64,000 nucleotides of DNA from Microglena sp. YARC (GCA_022414725.1 CM039462.1:53390714-53454713); one strand, 5' to 3'; shown: positions 10,666-21,309, counted from the stretch's first letter. The notes: generated from the letters alone by a model not told the origin. Translations and numbers: made by a program.

Positions 10666-10830
10666 GGCAGGTCAACAAAGATCCAACCAGTACTATTAAC
10701 CACTACCACTACCCACTACGACAACCACCACCACCACTACCACAACCAACACCGGTACCAACACCACCACCACTACCACTACCACCACCAATTACCCAAT
10801 ACCAACACCACACAACACCAAACACCACTT
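10666..10830. repeat. ACC/CCA trinucleotide array
   Basis: Plus-strand (ACCACCACT)n-like array between two candidate minus-strand exons. It is G-rich in the minus-strand sense. No gene. Confidence 0.9.
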
Positions 10831-10955
10831 GCCAAATCATACAACATAGTGTGCCACTGAGATTGCTTTTAGGACTGTAGTCCCGAATTATAACTAAATG
10901 TGCGGGCAGGCCAGCCGGCGGACAGTTCCAACAAAAGTCCAACAGTACTACCACC
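10830..10955 (-). CDS. Candidate exon, unrecognised protein (minus strand)
   Basis: Minus strand reads LLDFCWNCPPAGLPAHLVII and then RDYSPKSNLSGTLCCMIWQ, bounded by TAG|TACTG and GGCAAG|TGGTG. The peptide has normal composition in a region where everything else is repeat. A weaker diverged copy of its first part lies at about 10640-10700. No family recognised. Confidence 0.35.
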
Positions 10956-10994
10956 CACTACCACCACCACTACAACACTACAAACAACAACCAA

Positions 10995-11215
10995 ATCGCA
11001 TAAACCAAGCGGGTCGGGGTTGATTCCCCTACTGGTCACCCCTGAGCATTCAGGTCGTTGTCAACCGCGATGGTTAGCTTGTCCAGTTGAGGGTGGTAGA
11101 CCGTTCTCTGCCCACGTACGACTGGTTCCCTTAAAAACCTACGCTCTACTAGGCGTTATTTCATTACTTCAGCCACGGCTCACGTCCTGAGAGTGGCTTT
11201 CATTACCGGATGTAA
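10995..11215 (+). mobile_element. tRNA-derived SINE, 5'-truncated or diverged copy
   Basis: Contains a B-box-like GGGGTTGATTCCCC near 11012, then the body shared with the other copies: GTCGTTGTCAACCGCGATGG, TAGCTTGTCCAGTTGAGG and GACCGTTCTCTGCCC, and a 3' part resembling AGGCGTTATTTCATTAC. An extra segment CACGTCCTGAGAGTGGC follows and is also found beside the copy near 46090. The A-box half is not clear. Confidence 0.65.
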
Positions 11216-11224
11216 ACAATTTTA

Positions 11225-11865
11225 TTTCAATTAGCCACATCAACCGAGCACCACTAACTTTTAATTTTAATTTTAATTTTAATTTTAATTTTCAATGTTG
11301 AATAACAATTTCAATTTTCAATTAGCCACTCATGCGAGCACCACAACTTTTTTAATTTTAAGTTTTAATTTTAATTTCAAGTTTCAATAACAATTTCAAT
11401 TTCAATTAGCCACTCATGCGAGCACAGACAAACTTTTTAATTTTAATTTTAATTTTAATTTTCCCAAATTTCAATAAACAATTTCAATTCAAATTAGCCC
11501 ACTCATGCGAGCACCACAACTTTTAATTTTATTTTATTTCAATTTCAATTTCGAATAACCAATTTTCAATTCTCAATTAGCCACTTTCATGCGAGCACCA
11601 CAACTTTTAATTTTGATTTATTTTATTTAATTTTAATTTCGAATTTCAATAACAATTTCCAATTCAATTAGCCACTCATGCGAGCACACAACTTTTCAAT
11701 TTTAATTTTAATTTTTAATTTCAATATTCAATAACAAGTTTCAATTTCAATTAGCCAACTCATGCGAGCACAAACTTTTAATTTTAATTTTTTAATTAAT
11801 TTCAATTCAATAACAATTTTCAATTTCCAATTAGCCACTTCATGCGAGCACCACAAACTTCCCTT
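11225..11865. repeat. About 85-bp AT-rich tandem array
   Basis: Seven to eight units with AATTAGCCACTCATGCGAGC then CACAACTTTTAATTTTAATT. Unit starts lie near 11233, 11322, 11408, 11495, 11580, 11670, 11755 and 11832. It begins immediately after the SINE. Many one-base indels. No gene. Confidence 0.9.
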
Positions 11866-12290
11866 AAGGGGGCCCTACTAGCCAACTTCTAGGTGAAGCG
11901 CCTAAGGGGCCTCTTGCCAACTCGCTGCTAACATCCTTTCCTGTTGGTTGGCCCACTGCTCGTCTTAGGCAGCTCAAAGAAAGGCTGCCTTAACCTGGAG
12001 TAACGCCCCAGAGACAGAGGGCCACCAGGTACGTTTGAAAGGGATGGTATCACGGGCCCACTATGCTCGCCTTAGGCAGCTCAAAGAGAATGCTGCCTAG
12101 ACTGGAGTACCGCCCGAGACAGAGGGGCCGGTCTTGAAAGGATGGTAGCAAAGCGGGGCCCACTGCTCGCCTTAGGCAGCTCAAAGAAGAGCTGCCTTAG
12201 ACTTGGAGTACCGCCCCGAGACAGAGGGCCGGTACTGAAAGAGATGTAGCAGCGGGCCCACTGATCGTCTTAGGCAAAGCCGCAAAGGCT
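11866..12290. repeat. About 102-bp tandem repeat, four copies
   Basis: Units carry GGGCCCACTGCTCGCCTTAG, GCAGCTCAAAGA and GGAGTACCGCCCCGAGACAG, near 11950, 12056, 12157 and 12253. No start, stop or splice pattern favours coding. Confidence 0.9.
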
Positions 12291-12780
12291 TTGTGCTCTG
12301 CGTAGTTAGTCAAGTCCCTATGCGCGTTGCAAGCAACGCGGAACATTGGGGAGTGTGTGGCAAAAACTGAACGAGAGTGGCAACGGAAATGGAGCTACCG
12401 CAGCTAATTAACTTGGAGAAAGTTGGCCGATGTGTCAAGGCGTTTTCAATTTTTCTGTCAAACAGGCACTGGGTAACCCTGGGGGCTCCGCCCAAAAAAA
12501 TAACAAGTCCTATGCACGTTGCTGCGACGCCTAAAAATGTGCGGAAACGTGATCGCGGAGAAGGGAAGCCGACAGCGACAGGCAAAGGCAACGAAGGCGA
12601 AGTTAGTTATGAGACCGGTTACTGACGTATAGGCCTTCAGCGCTGTCAGACGGATGGTTCGGATGGATGGTAATTGGTCGGATCACTTGTCGACGGGACG
12701 AAAGATGGGTAAAATCATGCGCGCGGGCTCACGCCCCCTTGAAGAGGGGGCTCCGCCAATAAAATCTGTGGCCTGCCTCA
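12290..12780. repeat. Dispersed repeat fragment, GC-hairpin family
   Basis: Non-tandem sequence with GGGGGCTCCGCCC near 12479 and CCCCCTTGAAGAGGGGGCTC near 12736, plus CAGACGGATGGTTCGGATGG. It resembles in reverse sense the fragment at 540-720 (GTCCGTCC and CATCCATCAGACCGTC). Probably a decayed mobile element; no transposase ORF is visible. 12780-12985 holds non-tandem sequence with short ORFs I cannot assign. Confidence 0.4.
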
Positions 12781-12984
12781 GTGTTTTTATTTTCGACGAG
12801 CGTCGGCCATTCTGGGGTCGAACGCCTTACAACCCCCCCGGACACCCCGATATCGAGAAAGACGCTGCCCCCACGAACCCCCCAGGCTCGTGCTTATGCG
12901 CTCTCCCATGCGACGATTGGGCTACGCGACTTTCCTGAAATGAGCTGGTTGAGAAGCCTAAGTAGCTACTCAACCTGCCACTAC

Positions 12985-13944
12985 AGAAATCTGAAATAAA
13001 AAACACTGGCCTGCCCCTCACCTGGACCTTCGCCCAGGTTGAGGCAGGCTAGTCCTTAAAAAAATGGCGGAACCCCCCCCCACAACACACACTACAAACC
13101 ACACACACCCAATTACTTCCCCCCACCCACCCCACACAATATATCACCTGTGCAAGGCGTTGGTTCCGGTACCGCCTGGACTACCAGAAATCTGAATTAA
13201 AAAAAACACTTGCCCTGCCTCACCTGGTACCCTTCGCCCAGGTGAGGCAGGCTAGTGTTCCTAAAACGGCGGACCCCCCCCCACCCCCCCCCCCCCCCAC
13301 ACCACCACACACACACCACACACCCATACTCCCCCCACCCACAAACCCACACACATATTATTCACCTGTGCAAAGGCGTTGGTTCCGTACCGCCTGGACT
13401 ACAGAATCTGAAATAAAAAACACTGGCCTGCTCACCTGTGCAAAGGCGTTGGTTCCGTACCGCCTGGACTACAGAAATCTGAAATAAAAACACTGGCCTG
13501 CCTCACCTGGGCAAAGGCGTTGGTTCGTACCGCCTGGACTACTACAGAAATCTGAAATAAAAACACTGGCCTGCCTCACTGGGCAAAGGCGTTGGTTCCG
13601 TACCTCCTGGACTACAGAAATCTAGAATAAAAAAGCACTAGCCTGCCTCACCTGGGCAAAGGCGTTGGTTTCCGTAACTGGGCTGGACTACAGAAATCAG
13701 AAATAAAAAACACTGGCCTGCCTCACCTGGGCAAATTGCGTGTGTTTCCGTACCCGCCTGGACTACAGAAATCTAGAATAAAAAAGCACTAGCCTGCCTC
13801 ACCTGTGCAAAGGCGTTGGTTCCGTACCGCCTGGACTACAGAAATCTGAAATAAAAACACTGGCCTGCCTCACCTGGGCAAAGGCGTTGGTTCCGTACTG
13901 CCTGGACTACAGAAATCTAGAATAAAAACACTGGCCTGCCTCAC
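12985..13944 (-). repeat. 72-bp array of a 28-nt mini-exon plus 44-nt mini-intron
   Basis: On the minus strand each unit reads TTTCTGTAGTCCAG, then 28 bases GCGGTACGGAACC...TTTGCCCAG, then GTGAGGCAGGCCAGTG. Every unit therefore has a 3' splice site, a 28-nt exon and a 5' splice site in correct order. About ten copies run from near 13150 to 13944 (near 13372, 13441, 13513, 13586, 13660, 13735, 13808, 13880); two units near 13080-13330 are interrupted by C/A-rich filler. The 28-nt segment is the end of the longer candidate exon at 13945-14312. Some units have lost bases at the junctions. Confidence 0.75.
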
Positions 13945-14210
13945 CTGGGCAAATGCGTTGGTTCCGTACCGCCGTTTTAGGAACTGTATATCATGACTTA
14001 GCACCCCTTCTGAGAAGGTAGCTGTTGGGAAGCTGCTCGCAGAAGGTATTGCCTGTTCTGTAATGCTGGGGACTGCTGTGTCGCTGGCCGATGCCCCTTG
14101 AACCTGGGAAGAAGGTACTGCCTGGTTGGTTGGCGGTACTGCTGTTCTGTGTAGGCCCTCCTGGGCGATCGGTTTTTCTGACTCGGGCTCTGATGCTGAC
14201 GTTGCTGCCG

Positions 14211-14245
<35 letters not shown>

Positions 14246-14312
14246 TCAGTTTCTGTTCCTATTGCTGTTGCGGCTGCTGTTGTGTCTGGTTCTTGGGGGG
14301 TGTCAGGCTCAA
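13945..14312 (-). CDS. Candidate exon of unrecognised Ala/Ser/Pro-rich protein
   Basis: The minus strand is open for the whole segment. It reads PDTPQEPDTTAAATAIGTE, a run of about eight Ala encoded by GCA repeats, ATSASEPESEKPIAQEG, then SHDIQFLKRRYGTNAFAQ, and ends at TTTGCCCAG|GTGAGG, a consensus 5' splice site. There is no ATG inside, as expected for an internal exon. The Ala run is a CTG/CAG microsatellite near 14215-14243. The plus-strand ORFs are Leu- or Ala-rich shadows. No family recognised; it looks like a disordered linker followed by a short folded piece. Confidence 0.5.
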
Positions 14313-16405
14313 TAGATATGATGGCGAATCTGGGTATGGGGTATAGGGTATGGGGGTATGGGGTATAGGGTATAGGGTATGGGTATGGGGTAATGGGTAT
14401 AAGGTATGGGGTATGGGGAATGGAGTATGGGTATGGGGTATGGGGTATGGGGTAATTGGGTATGGGGTATGGGGTATGGGGTATGGGGGTATGGGGTATG
14501 GGGTTGGCGGGTTTCAGTTTCTGTTCCTATTGCTGTTGCGGCTGCTGTTGTGTCTGGTTCTTGGGGGTTGTCAGGCTCAATAGATATGATGGCGAATCTG
14601 GGGTATGGGGTATGGGGTATTGGGTATGGGGTATGGGGTATGGGGTATGGGGTATTGGGTATGGGGTATTGGGTTGGGGGTTGGGTTGGGGGTTGGGGGT
14701 TGGGGGTTGTCAGGCTCAATAGATACAATGGCTACCCTGGGGTATGGGGTATGGGGTATTGGGTATGGGGTATGGGGTATGGGTATGGGGTATGGGGTAT
14801 GGGGGATGGGGTATTGGGTATGGGGTATGGCGTATGGGGTATGGGTATGGGGTTGGGGGTTGGGGGGTTGGGGGTTGGGGTTGGGGGTTGTCAGGCTCAT
14901 AGATACAATGGCTACCCTGGGGTATGGGGTATGGGGTATGGGGTATGGGGTATGGGTTGGGGTATGGGGTATGGGGTATGGGGTATGGGGTATATGTGGT
15001 ATGTGGTATGGGTATGTGGTATGTGGTATGTGGTATGGGGTATGAGGTATGGGGTATGGGTATGGGGTATGGCGTATTGGGTATGGGGTATGGGGTATGG
15101 GGTATTGGGGTATGGGGTATGGGGTTGGGGTTGGGGGTTGGGGGTTGGGGGTTGGGGGTTGGGGGTTGGGGTTGGGGGTTGTCAGGCTTAATAGATACAA
15201 TGGCTACCCTGGGGTATGGGGTATGGGGTATGGGGTATGGGGTATGGGGTATGGGGTATGGGTATGGGTTTGGGGTTGGGGGTTGGGGTTGGGGGTTTGG
15301 GGTTGGGGGTTGGGGGTTGGGGGTTGGGGGTTGGGGGGGGGGTTGAGGGTTGGGGGTTGGGGGTTGGGGGTTGTCAGGCTCAATAGATACAATGGCTACC
15401 CTGGGTATGGGGTATCGGGTATGGGGTATGGGGTATGGGGTATGGGGTATGGGGTATGCGGTATGGGTATGGGGTATGTGGTATGTGGTATGGGGTATGG
15501 GTATGGGGTATGTGGTATGGGGTATGGGGTATGGCGTATTGGGTATGGGGTATTGGGTATGGGGTATGGGGTATGGGGTATGGGGTATGGGGTATGGGGT
15601 TGGGGGTTGGGGGTTGGGGGTTGTCAGGCTTAATAGATACAATGGCTACCCTGGGGTATGGGTATGGGTATGGGGTATGGGGTATGGGTATGGGGTAGGG
15701 GTTGGGTTGGGGTTGGGGGTTGGGGGTTGGGGGTTGGGGTTGGGGGTTGGGGGTTGGGGGTTGGGGGTTGGGGGTTGGGGGTTGTCAGGCTCAATAGATA
15801 CAATGGCTACCCTGGGGTATGGGGTATGGGGTATGGGGTATGGGGTATGGGGTATGGGGTATGGGGTATGGGGTTATGGCGTATGGGGTATGGGGTATGG
15901 GGTTGGGGGTTGGGGGTTGGGGGTTGGGGGTTGTCAGGCTCAATAGATACAATGGCTACCCTGGGGTATGGGGTATGGGGTATTGGGTATGGGGTATGGG
16001 GTATGGGGTATGGGGTATGGGGCATGGGGTATGGGGTATGGGGTTGGGGTTGGGGGTGGGGGTTGTCAGGCTCAATAGATACAATGGCTACCCTGGGGTA
16101 TGGGGTATGGGGTATGGGTATGGGTATGGGGTATGGGGTATGGGGTATAGGGTATGGGTTTATGGGGTATGGGGTATGGGGTATGTGGTATGGGGTATGG
16201 GGTATTGGGTATGGGGTATGGGGTATGGGGTATTGGGTATGGGGTATGGGGTATGGGGTATGGGTATGGGGTTGGGGTTGGGGGTTGGGGGTTGGGGGTT
16301 GGGGTTGGGGGTTGGGGTTGGGGGTTGGGGGTTGGGGGTTGGGGTTGGGGGTTGTCAGGCTCAATAGATATGATGGCGAACCTGGGGTATGGGGTATGGG
16401 TATGG
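14313..16405. repeat. G-rich GGGTAT / GGGGGTT array with echoed exon start
   Basis: A 2.1-kb array of (GGGGTAT)n and (GGGGGTT)n blocks, punctuated every 150-260 bp by GTCAGGCTCAATAGATA(C/T)(A/G)ATGGC. In the minus-strand sense that punctuation is the start of the exon at 13945-14312 (ATCTATTGAGCCTGAC). The first echo at about 14510-14600 is longest and also contains the TTTCTGTTCCTATTGCTG segment. The plus strand has strong G-quadruplex potential. Confidence 0.9.
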
Positions 16406-16975
16406 GGTATGGGGTCATGGGGTTGGGGTTGGTGGTGGTGGTGATGGTGGTGATGGTGGTGATGGTGGTGGTGATGGTGGTGGTGGTGGTGATGGTAGTG
16501 GTGATGGTGGTGGTGATGGTGGTTATGGTGGTGGTGGTGGTGGTGGTGGTGGTGATTTGTGGTTGTGGTGGAGGTGGTTGCGGTAGTAGTGGTGGAGGTG
16601 ATAGTGTACTGTGCCTGCCCATGGTGGTGGTGGTGGTGGTGGTAGTGGTGGTGGTGTTGATGGATGTGGTTGCAGTAGTGGTAGTGGTGGAGGTGATAGT
16701 GCACTGTGCCTGTCCATGTTGGTGGTGGTGGTGGTGGTGGTGGTGGTGGTGGTGGTGATGGAAGTGGCGGTGGTTGTGGGTGGTGGATGTGGTTGCGGAT
16801 AGTGGTAGTGATGGAGGTGATAGTGCGCTGTGCCTGTCCATGGTGTGGTGGTGGGTGGTGGTGGTGGTGGTGGTGGTGGTGGTGGTGGTGCGTGGTGGTG
16901 GTGGTGATGGATGTGGTTGCGGTGGTGGTAGTGATGGAGGTGATAGTGCACTGTGCCTGTCCATGGTGGTGTAAT
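16406..16975. repeat. GGT/GAT trinucleotide array
   Basis: (GGTGGTGAT)n on the plus strand, punctuated by GATAGTGCACTGTGCCTG then TCCATGGTGG about every 90 bp. It continues at 17220-17565. No coding support; ORFs are Val/Gly repeats. Confidence 0.9.
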
Positions 16976-17200
16976 GTGATTGCAGTATTTATTGTTCCTT
17001 TGGACTGTACTGCCAACCACATCCACAGTCTGGTAGGCCTCAAGCAGTTCAGGTTTGGATGTGATGTGAATGTAGTGTTAGTCGTACCTTTGGACTGTAC
17101 TGCCAACCGCATCTACAGTCTGGTAGGACTCAAGCAGTTCAGGTTTGGATGTGATGTGATCCAAAAGGTTCTCACTCAAGCTCACTATAGGAACTACTAT
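16976..17200 (-). repeat. Two echoes of the 17.6-kb exon end
   Basis: 16985-17062 and 17078-17195 are near-copies of the end of the minus-strand exon at 17572-17699. Both keep the reading ITSKPELLESYQTVD; the second is longer and reads SLSENLLDHITSKPELLESY. The first has AGGCC for AGGAC. The end sequences differ (CAAAGGTACGAC and CAAAGGAACAAT against CGAAGGTACGAC), so the 5' splice site is conserved in one echo and lost in the other. Confidence 0.7.
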
Positions 17201-17219
17201 GAAGATGGGAATATTGGAG

Positions 17220-17565
17220 TATCTCTGCATCTGTTCTTGGTGGTGGTGCGTGGTGGTGGTGATGGATGTGGTGGTGATGGTGATGTAAGTGGCGGTGGTT
17301 GTGGTGGTGGTGGATGTGGTTGCGGTAGTGGCAGTGGTGGAGGTGATCGTGCACTGTGCCTGTCCATTGTGGTAATGGTGATGGTGGTGGTGGTGGAGGT
17401 GGTGGTGGTGGTAGTGGTGGTGGTGGTGGTGGTGCGTGGTGGTGGTGGTGGTGGATGTGGTTGTAGTAGTGGTAGTGGTGGAGGTGATAGTGCACTGCGC
17501 CTGTCCATGGTGGTAATGGTGATGGTGGTGGTGGTGGAGGTGGTGGTGATGGTGGTGCGTGGTAG
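17220..17565. repeat. GGT-rich array, second block
   Basis: Continues the GGTGGTGAT array with the same punctuation, up to the 5' splice site side of the minus-strand exon at 17572. Confidence 0.9.
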
Positions 17566-17571
17566 TCGTAC

Positions 17572-17699
17572 CTTCGGATAGTGCTGCCAACCGCATCCAC
17601 AGTCTGGTAGGACTCAAGCAGTTCAGGTTTGGATGTGATGTGATCCAAAAAGTTGTCACTCAAGCTTGCTATGGGAACTCCTATGCAAAAGCCAGATGC
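17572..17699 (-). CDS. Exon of unrecognised protein (minus strand)
   Basis: This is the best-defined exon in the left third. On the minus strand CCTCCTTTCAG precedes it and CCGAAG|GTACGA ends it, giving 128 nt. It reads ASGFCIGVPIASLSDNFLD and then HITSKPELLESYQTVDAVGS without a stop. Echoes of its start (GCATCTGGCTTTTGCA...) recur upstream in the 17.7-20.9 kb array and echoes of its end recur downstream at 16976-17200. The peptide looks folded, with amphipathic helices, but I do not recognise the family. It would belong to the same minus-strand transcript as the 14-kb island if one gene spans this region. Confidence 0.55.
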
Positions 17700-20600
17700 C
17701 TGAAAGGAGGGATTGGGGGAGGTGGGGGCAAGGTAATTGGTATGGGGCACGGTGAGTAGAGGGGCGTGAGGGTGAGGGGAGCGAAAGTTGTGAGGGGGTA
17801 GGGGGGGTAAGGTTAGGGTTTGGGAGGAGAGGAGGAGTGAGAGGTGAAGGTGAGGGGAACAAGTGTGGTGTAGGTGGGGTGTTGGTGTTGGTGTAGGTGT
17901 TGGTGATGGTGGTGAATCCAAAACGTTCCATGAAGCTCGCCATAGGAACTCCTGTGCAAAAGCCAGATGCCTGAAAGGAGGGATTTGGTGAGGTGGGAGA
18001 AAGGTGAGGGTATGGGGCAAGGTGAGTAGAGGGGCGTGAGGGTGAGGGGAGCGAAAGTTGTGAGGGGGTAGGGGGGTAAGGTTAGGGTTTGGGAGGAGAG
18101 GAGGAGTGAGAGGTGAAGGTGAGGGGAACAAGTGTGGTGTAGGTGGGGTGTTGGTGTTGGTGTAGGTGTTGGTGATGGTGGTGAATCCAAAACGTTCCAT
18201 GAAGCTCGCCATAGGAACTCCTGTGCAAAAGCCAGATGCCTGAAAGGAGGGATTTGGTGAGGTGGGAGAAAGGTGAGGGTATGGGGAAAGGTGAGTAGAG
18301 GGGGCTGAGGGTGAGGGGAGCGAGTGTTGTGAGGGGGTATGGAGAAAGGTGAGTAGTGGAGCGTGAGGGTGAGGGGAGCAAGTGTTGTGAGTGGGTAGGG
18401 GGGGTAAGGTGAGGGTACGGGGCAAGGTGAGTAGTGGGGCGTGAGGGTGAGGGAGTGAGTGTTGTGAGGGGGTAGGGGGTTCAAGGAGAGGGTATGGGGG
18501 AGTGAGAAGTGAGAGGTGAGGGTGAGGGAGCAAGTGTGGTGTAGGTGGGGTGTTGGTGTTGGTGTAGGTGTTGGTGATGGTGGTGAATCCAAAACGTTCC
18601 ATGAAGCTCGCCATAGGAACTCCTGTGCAAAAGCCAGATGCCTGACAGGAGGGATTTGGTGAGGTGGGAGAAAGGTGAGGTATGGGGAAAGGTGAGTAGT
18701 AAGGCGTGAGGGTGAGGGGGAGGCGAGTGTTGTGAGGGGGTATGGTGAAAGGTGAGTAGTGGAGTGTGAGGGTGAGGGGAGCAAGTGTTGTGAGTGGGTA
18801 GGGGGGGTAAGGTGAGGGTACGGGGCAAGGTGAGTAGTGGGGCGTGAGGGTGAGGGGAGTGAGTGTTGTGAGGGGGTAGGGGGGGCAAGGTGAGGGTACG
18901 GGGCAAGGTGAGTAGTGGGGCGTGAGGGTGAGGGGAGTGAGTGTTGTGAGGGGGTAGGGGGGCAAGGAGAGGGTAGGGGGGGAGATGAGTAGTGGGGCGT
19001 GAGGGTGAGGGAGGGAGTGTTGAGAGGGGTAGGGGGGCAAGGAGAGGGTAGGGGGGGAGATGAGTAGTGGGGCGTGAGGGTGAGGGGGGGAGTGTGAGAG
19101 GGGTAGGGGGAGCAAGGATAGGGTATGGGTGAGGTGAGTAGTGGGTCGTGAGGGTGAGGGGAGCGAGTGTTGTGAGTGGGTTGGGGGGTCAAGGTGAGGG
19201 TTTGGGGGGAGATGAGGAGTGAGAGGTGAGGGTGAGGGGAACAAGTGTGGTGTTGGTGGGGTGTTGGTGTTGGTGTAGGTGTAGGTGTTGGTGATGGTGG
19301 TGAATCCAAAACGTTCCATGAAGCTCGCCATAGGAACTCCTGTGCAAAAGCCAGATGCCTGAAAGGAGGGATTTGGTGAGGTGGGAGAAAGGTGAGGGTA
19401 TGGGGAAAGGTAAGTAGTAAGGCGTGAGGGTGAGGGGAGCGAGTGTTGTGAGGGGGTATGGGGAAAGGTGAGTAGTGGAGTGTGAGGGTGAGGGGAGCAA
19501 GTGTTGTGAGTGGGTAGGGGGGGTAAGGCGAGGGTACGGGGCAAGTGAGTAGTGGAAGTGTGAGGGTGAGGGGAGTGAGTGTTGTGAGGGGGTAGGGGGG
19601 GCAAGGAGAGGGTACGGGGCAAGGTGAGTTGTGGGGCGTGAGGGTGAGGGGAGTGAGTGTTGTGAGGGGGTAGGGGGGGCAAGGAGAGGGTACGGGGGGG
19701 AGATGAGTAGTGGGGCGTGAGGGTGAGGGGAGGGAGTGTTGAGAGGGGGTAGGGGGGGCAAGGAGAGGGTAGGGGGGAGATGAGTAGTGGGGCGTGAGGG
19801 TGAGGGGAGGGAGTGTTGAGAGGGGGTAGGGGGAGCAAGGATAGGGTATGGGGTGAGGTGAGTAGTGGGTCGTGAGGGTGAGGGGAGCGAAAGTTGTGAG
19901 TGGGTTGGGGGGTCAAGGTGAGGGTTTGGGGGAGATGAGGAGTGAGAGGTGAGGGTGAGGGGAGCAAGTGTGGTGTTGGTGGGGTGTTGGTGTTGGTGTT
20001 GGTGTAGGTGTTGGTGTTGGTGATGGTGGTGAATACAAAAAGTTCTCGCTCAAGCTCGCTGTGGGAACTCCTATGCAAAATTTAGATGTCTGAAAGAGGG
20101 GATTGGGTGAGGTGGGGGCAAGGAGAGGGTATGGGGCAAGGTGATTAGTGGGGCGTGAGGGTGAGGGGAGGGAGTGTTGTAAGGGGGTATGGGGAAAGGT
20201 GAGTAGTGGAGCGTGAGGGTGAGGGGAGTGAGTGTTGTGAGGGGGTAGGGGGGCAAGGTGAGGGTACGGGGCAAGGTGAGGAGAGGGGCATGAGGGTAAG
20301 GGGGGGAGATGAGTAGTGGGGCGTGAGGGTGAGGGGAGCGAGTGTTGCGAGTGGGTTGGGGGGCAAGGTGAGTGTACGGGGCAAGGTGAGGAGAGGGGCA
20401 TGAGGGTAGGGGGGAGAGATGAGTAGTGGGGCGTGAGGGTGAGTTGAGCGAGTGTTGTGAGGGGTCAGAGGGGGTAAGGTGAGGGTATGAGGTGAGGTGA
20501 GAAGTGAGAGGTGAGGGTGAGGGGAGCAGGTGTGGTGGTGGTGGGGTGTCGGTGTTGGTGTAGGAGTTGGTGATGGTGGTGAATCCAAAAAGTTCCATGA

Positions 20601-20880
20601 AGCTCGCTATAGGAACTCCTGTGCAAGAGCCAGATGCCTGACATAAGGGATTGGGTGAGGTGGGGGCAAGGTGAGGGTATGGGGCATGGTGAGTAGTGGG
20701 GCGTGAGGGTGAGAGGAGTGAGTGTTGTGAGGGGGTAGGGGGCAAGGTGAGGAGAGGGCGTGAGGGTATGGGGGGAGATGAGTAGTGGGGCGTGAGGGTG
20801 AGGGGAGCGAGTGCTGCAAGTGGGTTGGGGGGGGGTGTTGGTGTAGGTGATGGTGGTGAATCCAAGAAGCTTGATATCAT
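17700..20880 (-). repeat. Array of GGGTGAGGG units with echoed exon start
   Basis: Plus-strand G/A/T-rich units (GTGGGGCGTGAGGGTGAGGG, about 60-75 bp). Every 280-720 bp a segment reads, on the minus strand, CAGGCATCTGGCTTTTGCAC, GGAGTTCCTATGGCGAGC and TTTGGATTCACCACC. These echo the start of the 17572-17699 exon; echoes lie near 17910-17975, 18190-18255, 18585-18655, 19305-19375, 20035-20100 and 20575-20650. Long minus-strand ORFs run through it as Pro/Ser/Thr/His repeats. A further variant sits at 20850-20880 (AAGCTTCTTGGATTCACC). Confidence 0.85.
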
Positions 20881-20891
20881 CAGCATAGGAC

Positions 20892-21288
20892 CAGGGTACT
20901 ACTTCTTGCCAAACTGGTCAGCGCTTAAAGCGCACAAACGTCAAATTGGTCAGCACTTTTCAGTGCAAAAAGCGCAAAAACTGCGTGCTGCGCCCACAGG
21001 GGGGCGAAAAAACTGCGCGAAACGCACAGAGGGGCTCAAAAAGGCAGCGCGGCACCACGCGGCAGCGCGCGCTTAGTAGTACCAGGGTAATTCAAAGCGC
21101 GCGCTTTTGCGCTTTTGAGCGCTGAATTTTTGACCCCCTCTGCGCTTTAAGCGCAGTTTTTTGCAACCCTTGTGGGCGCTGCAAGCAATATTTGCGCTAT
21201 TTGCACTACAAAGCGCAGTTTTTTTGTTTTAAAGTGCGCTAAAGCGCTGGCCAATTTAGCCATTTGAAGTACCCTGAGTAGTACCCTG
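20892..21288 (-). mobile_element. hAT-like MITE, outer element (with nested insertion)
   Basis: Terminal inverted repeats CAGGGTACTACT at 20892 and the complement AGTAGTACCCTG ending at 21288. Flanks give an 8-bp target duplication with one mismatch: CATAGGAC (20884-20891) and CATGGGAC (21289-21296). CAGGG-type termini and 8-bp duplications are hallmarks of the hAT superfamily. The interior is GCGC-rich and non-coding and, relative to the inner element, inverted. Without the nested element and its duplication it is about 195 bp. Confidence 0.85.
21083..21276 (+). mobile_element. hAT-like MITE, inner element
   Basis: A 194-bp non-autonomous element. Termini CAGGGTAATTCAAA and the complement TTTGAAGTACCCTG match with one mismatch. 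It is flanked by a perfect 8-bp target duplication AGTAGTAC (21075-21082 and 21277-21284). It sits inside the right terminal repeat of the outer element. The interior holds AAGCGC/GCGCTT palindromes and GACCCCCTCTGCGCTTTAAG. No ORF. Confidence 0.9.
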
Positions 21289-21309
21289 CATGGGACATCG
21301 TGCCTTTAC

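Noticed and set aside
13150..13990. Possible CRISPR array (regular 72-bp repeats)
   Set aside because: There are no unique spacers; the whole unit is repeated, and the context is a eukaryotic genome with splice signals.
16406..16975. Glycine/valine-rich structural protein
   Set aside because: Pure GGT/GAT microsatellite translation, with equivalent ORFs in several frames.
17172..20078. 968-codon minus-strand ORF
   Set aside because: A Pro/Ser/Thr/His repeat translation of the G-rich array. Only the short echoed pieces and the 17572-17699 segment look like protein, and splice signals bound the latter.
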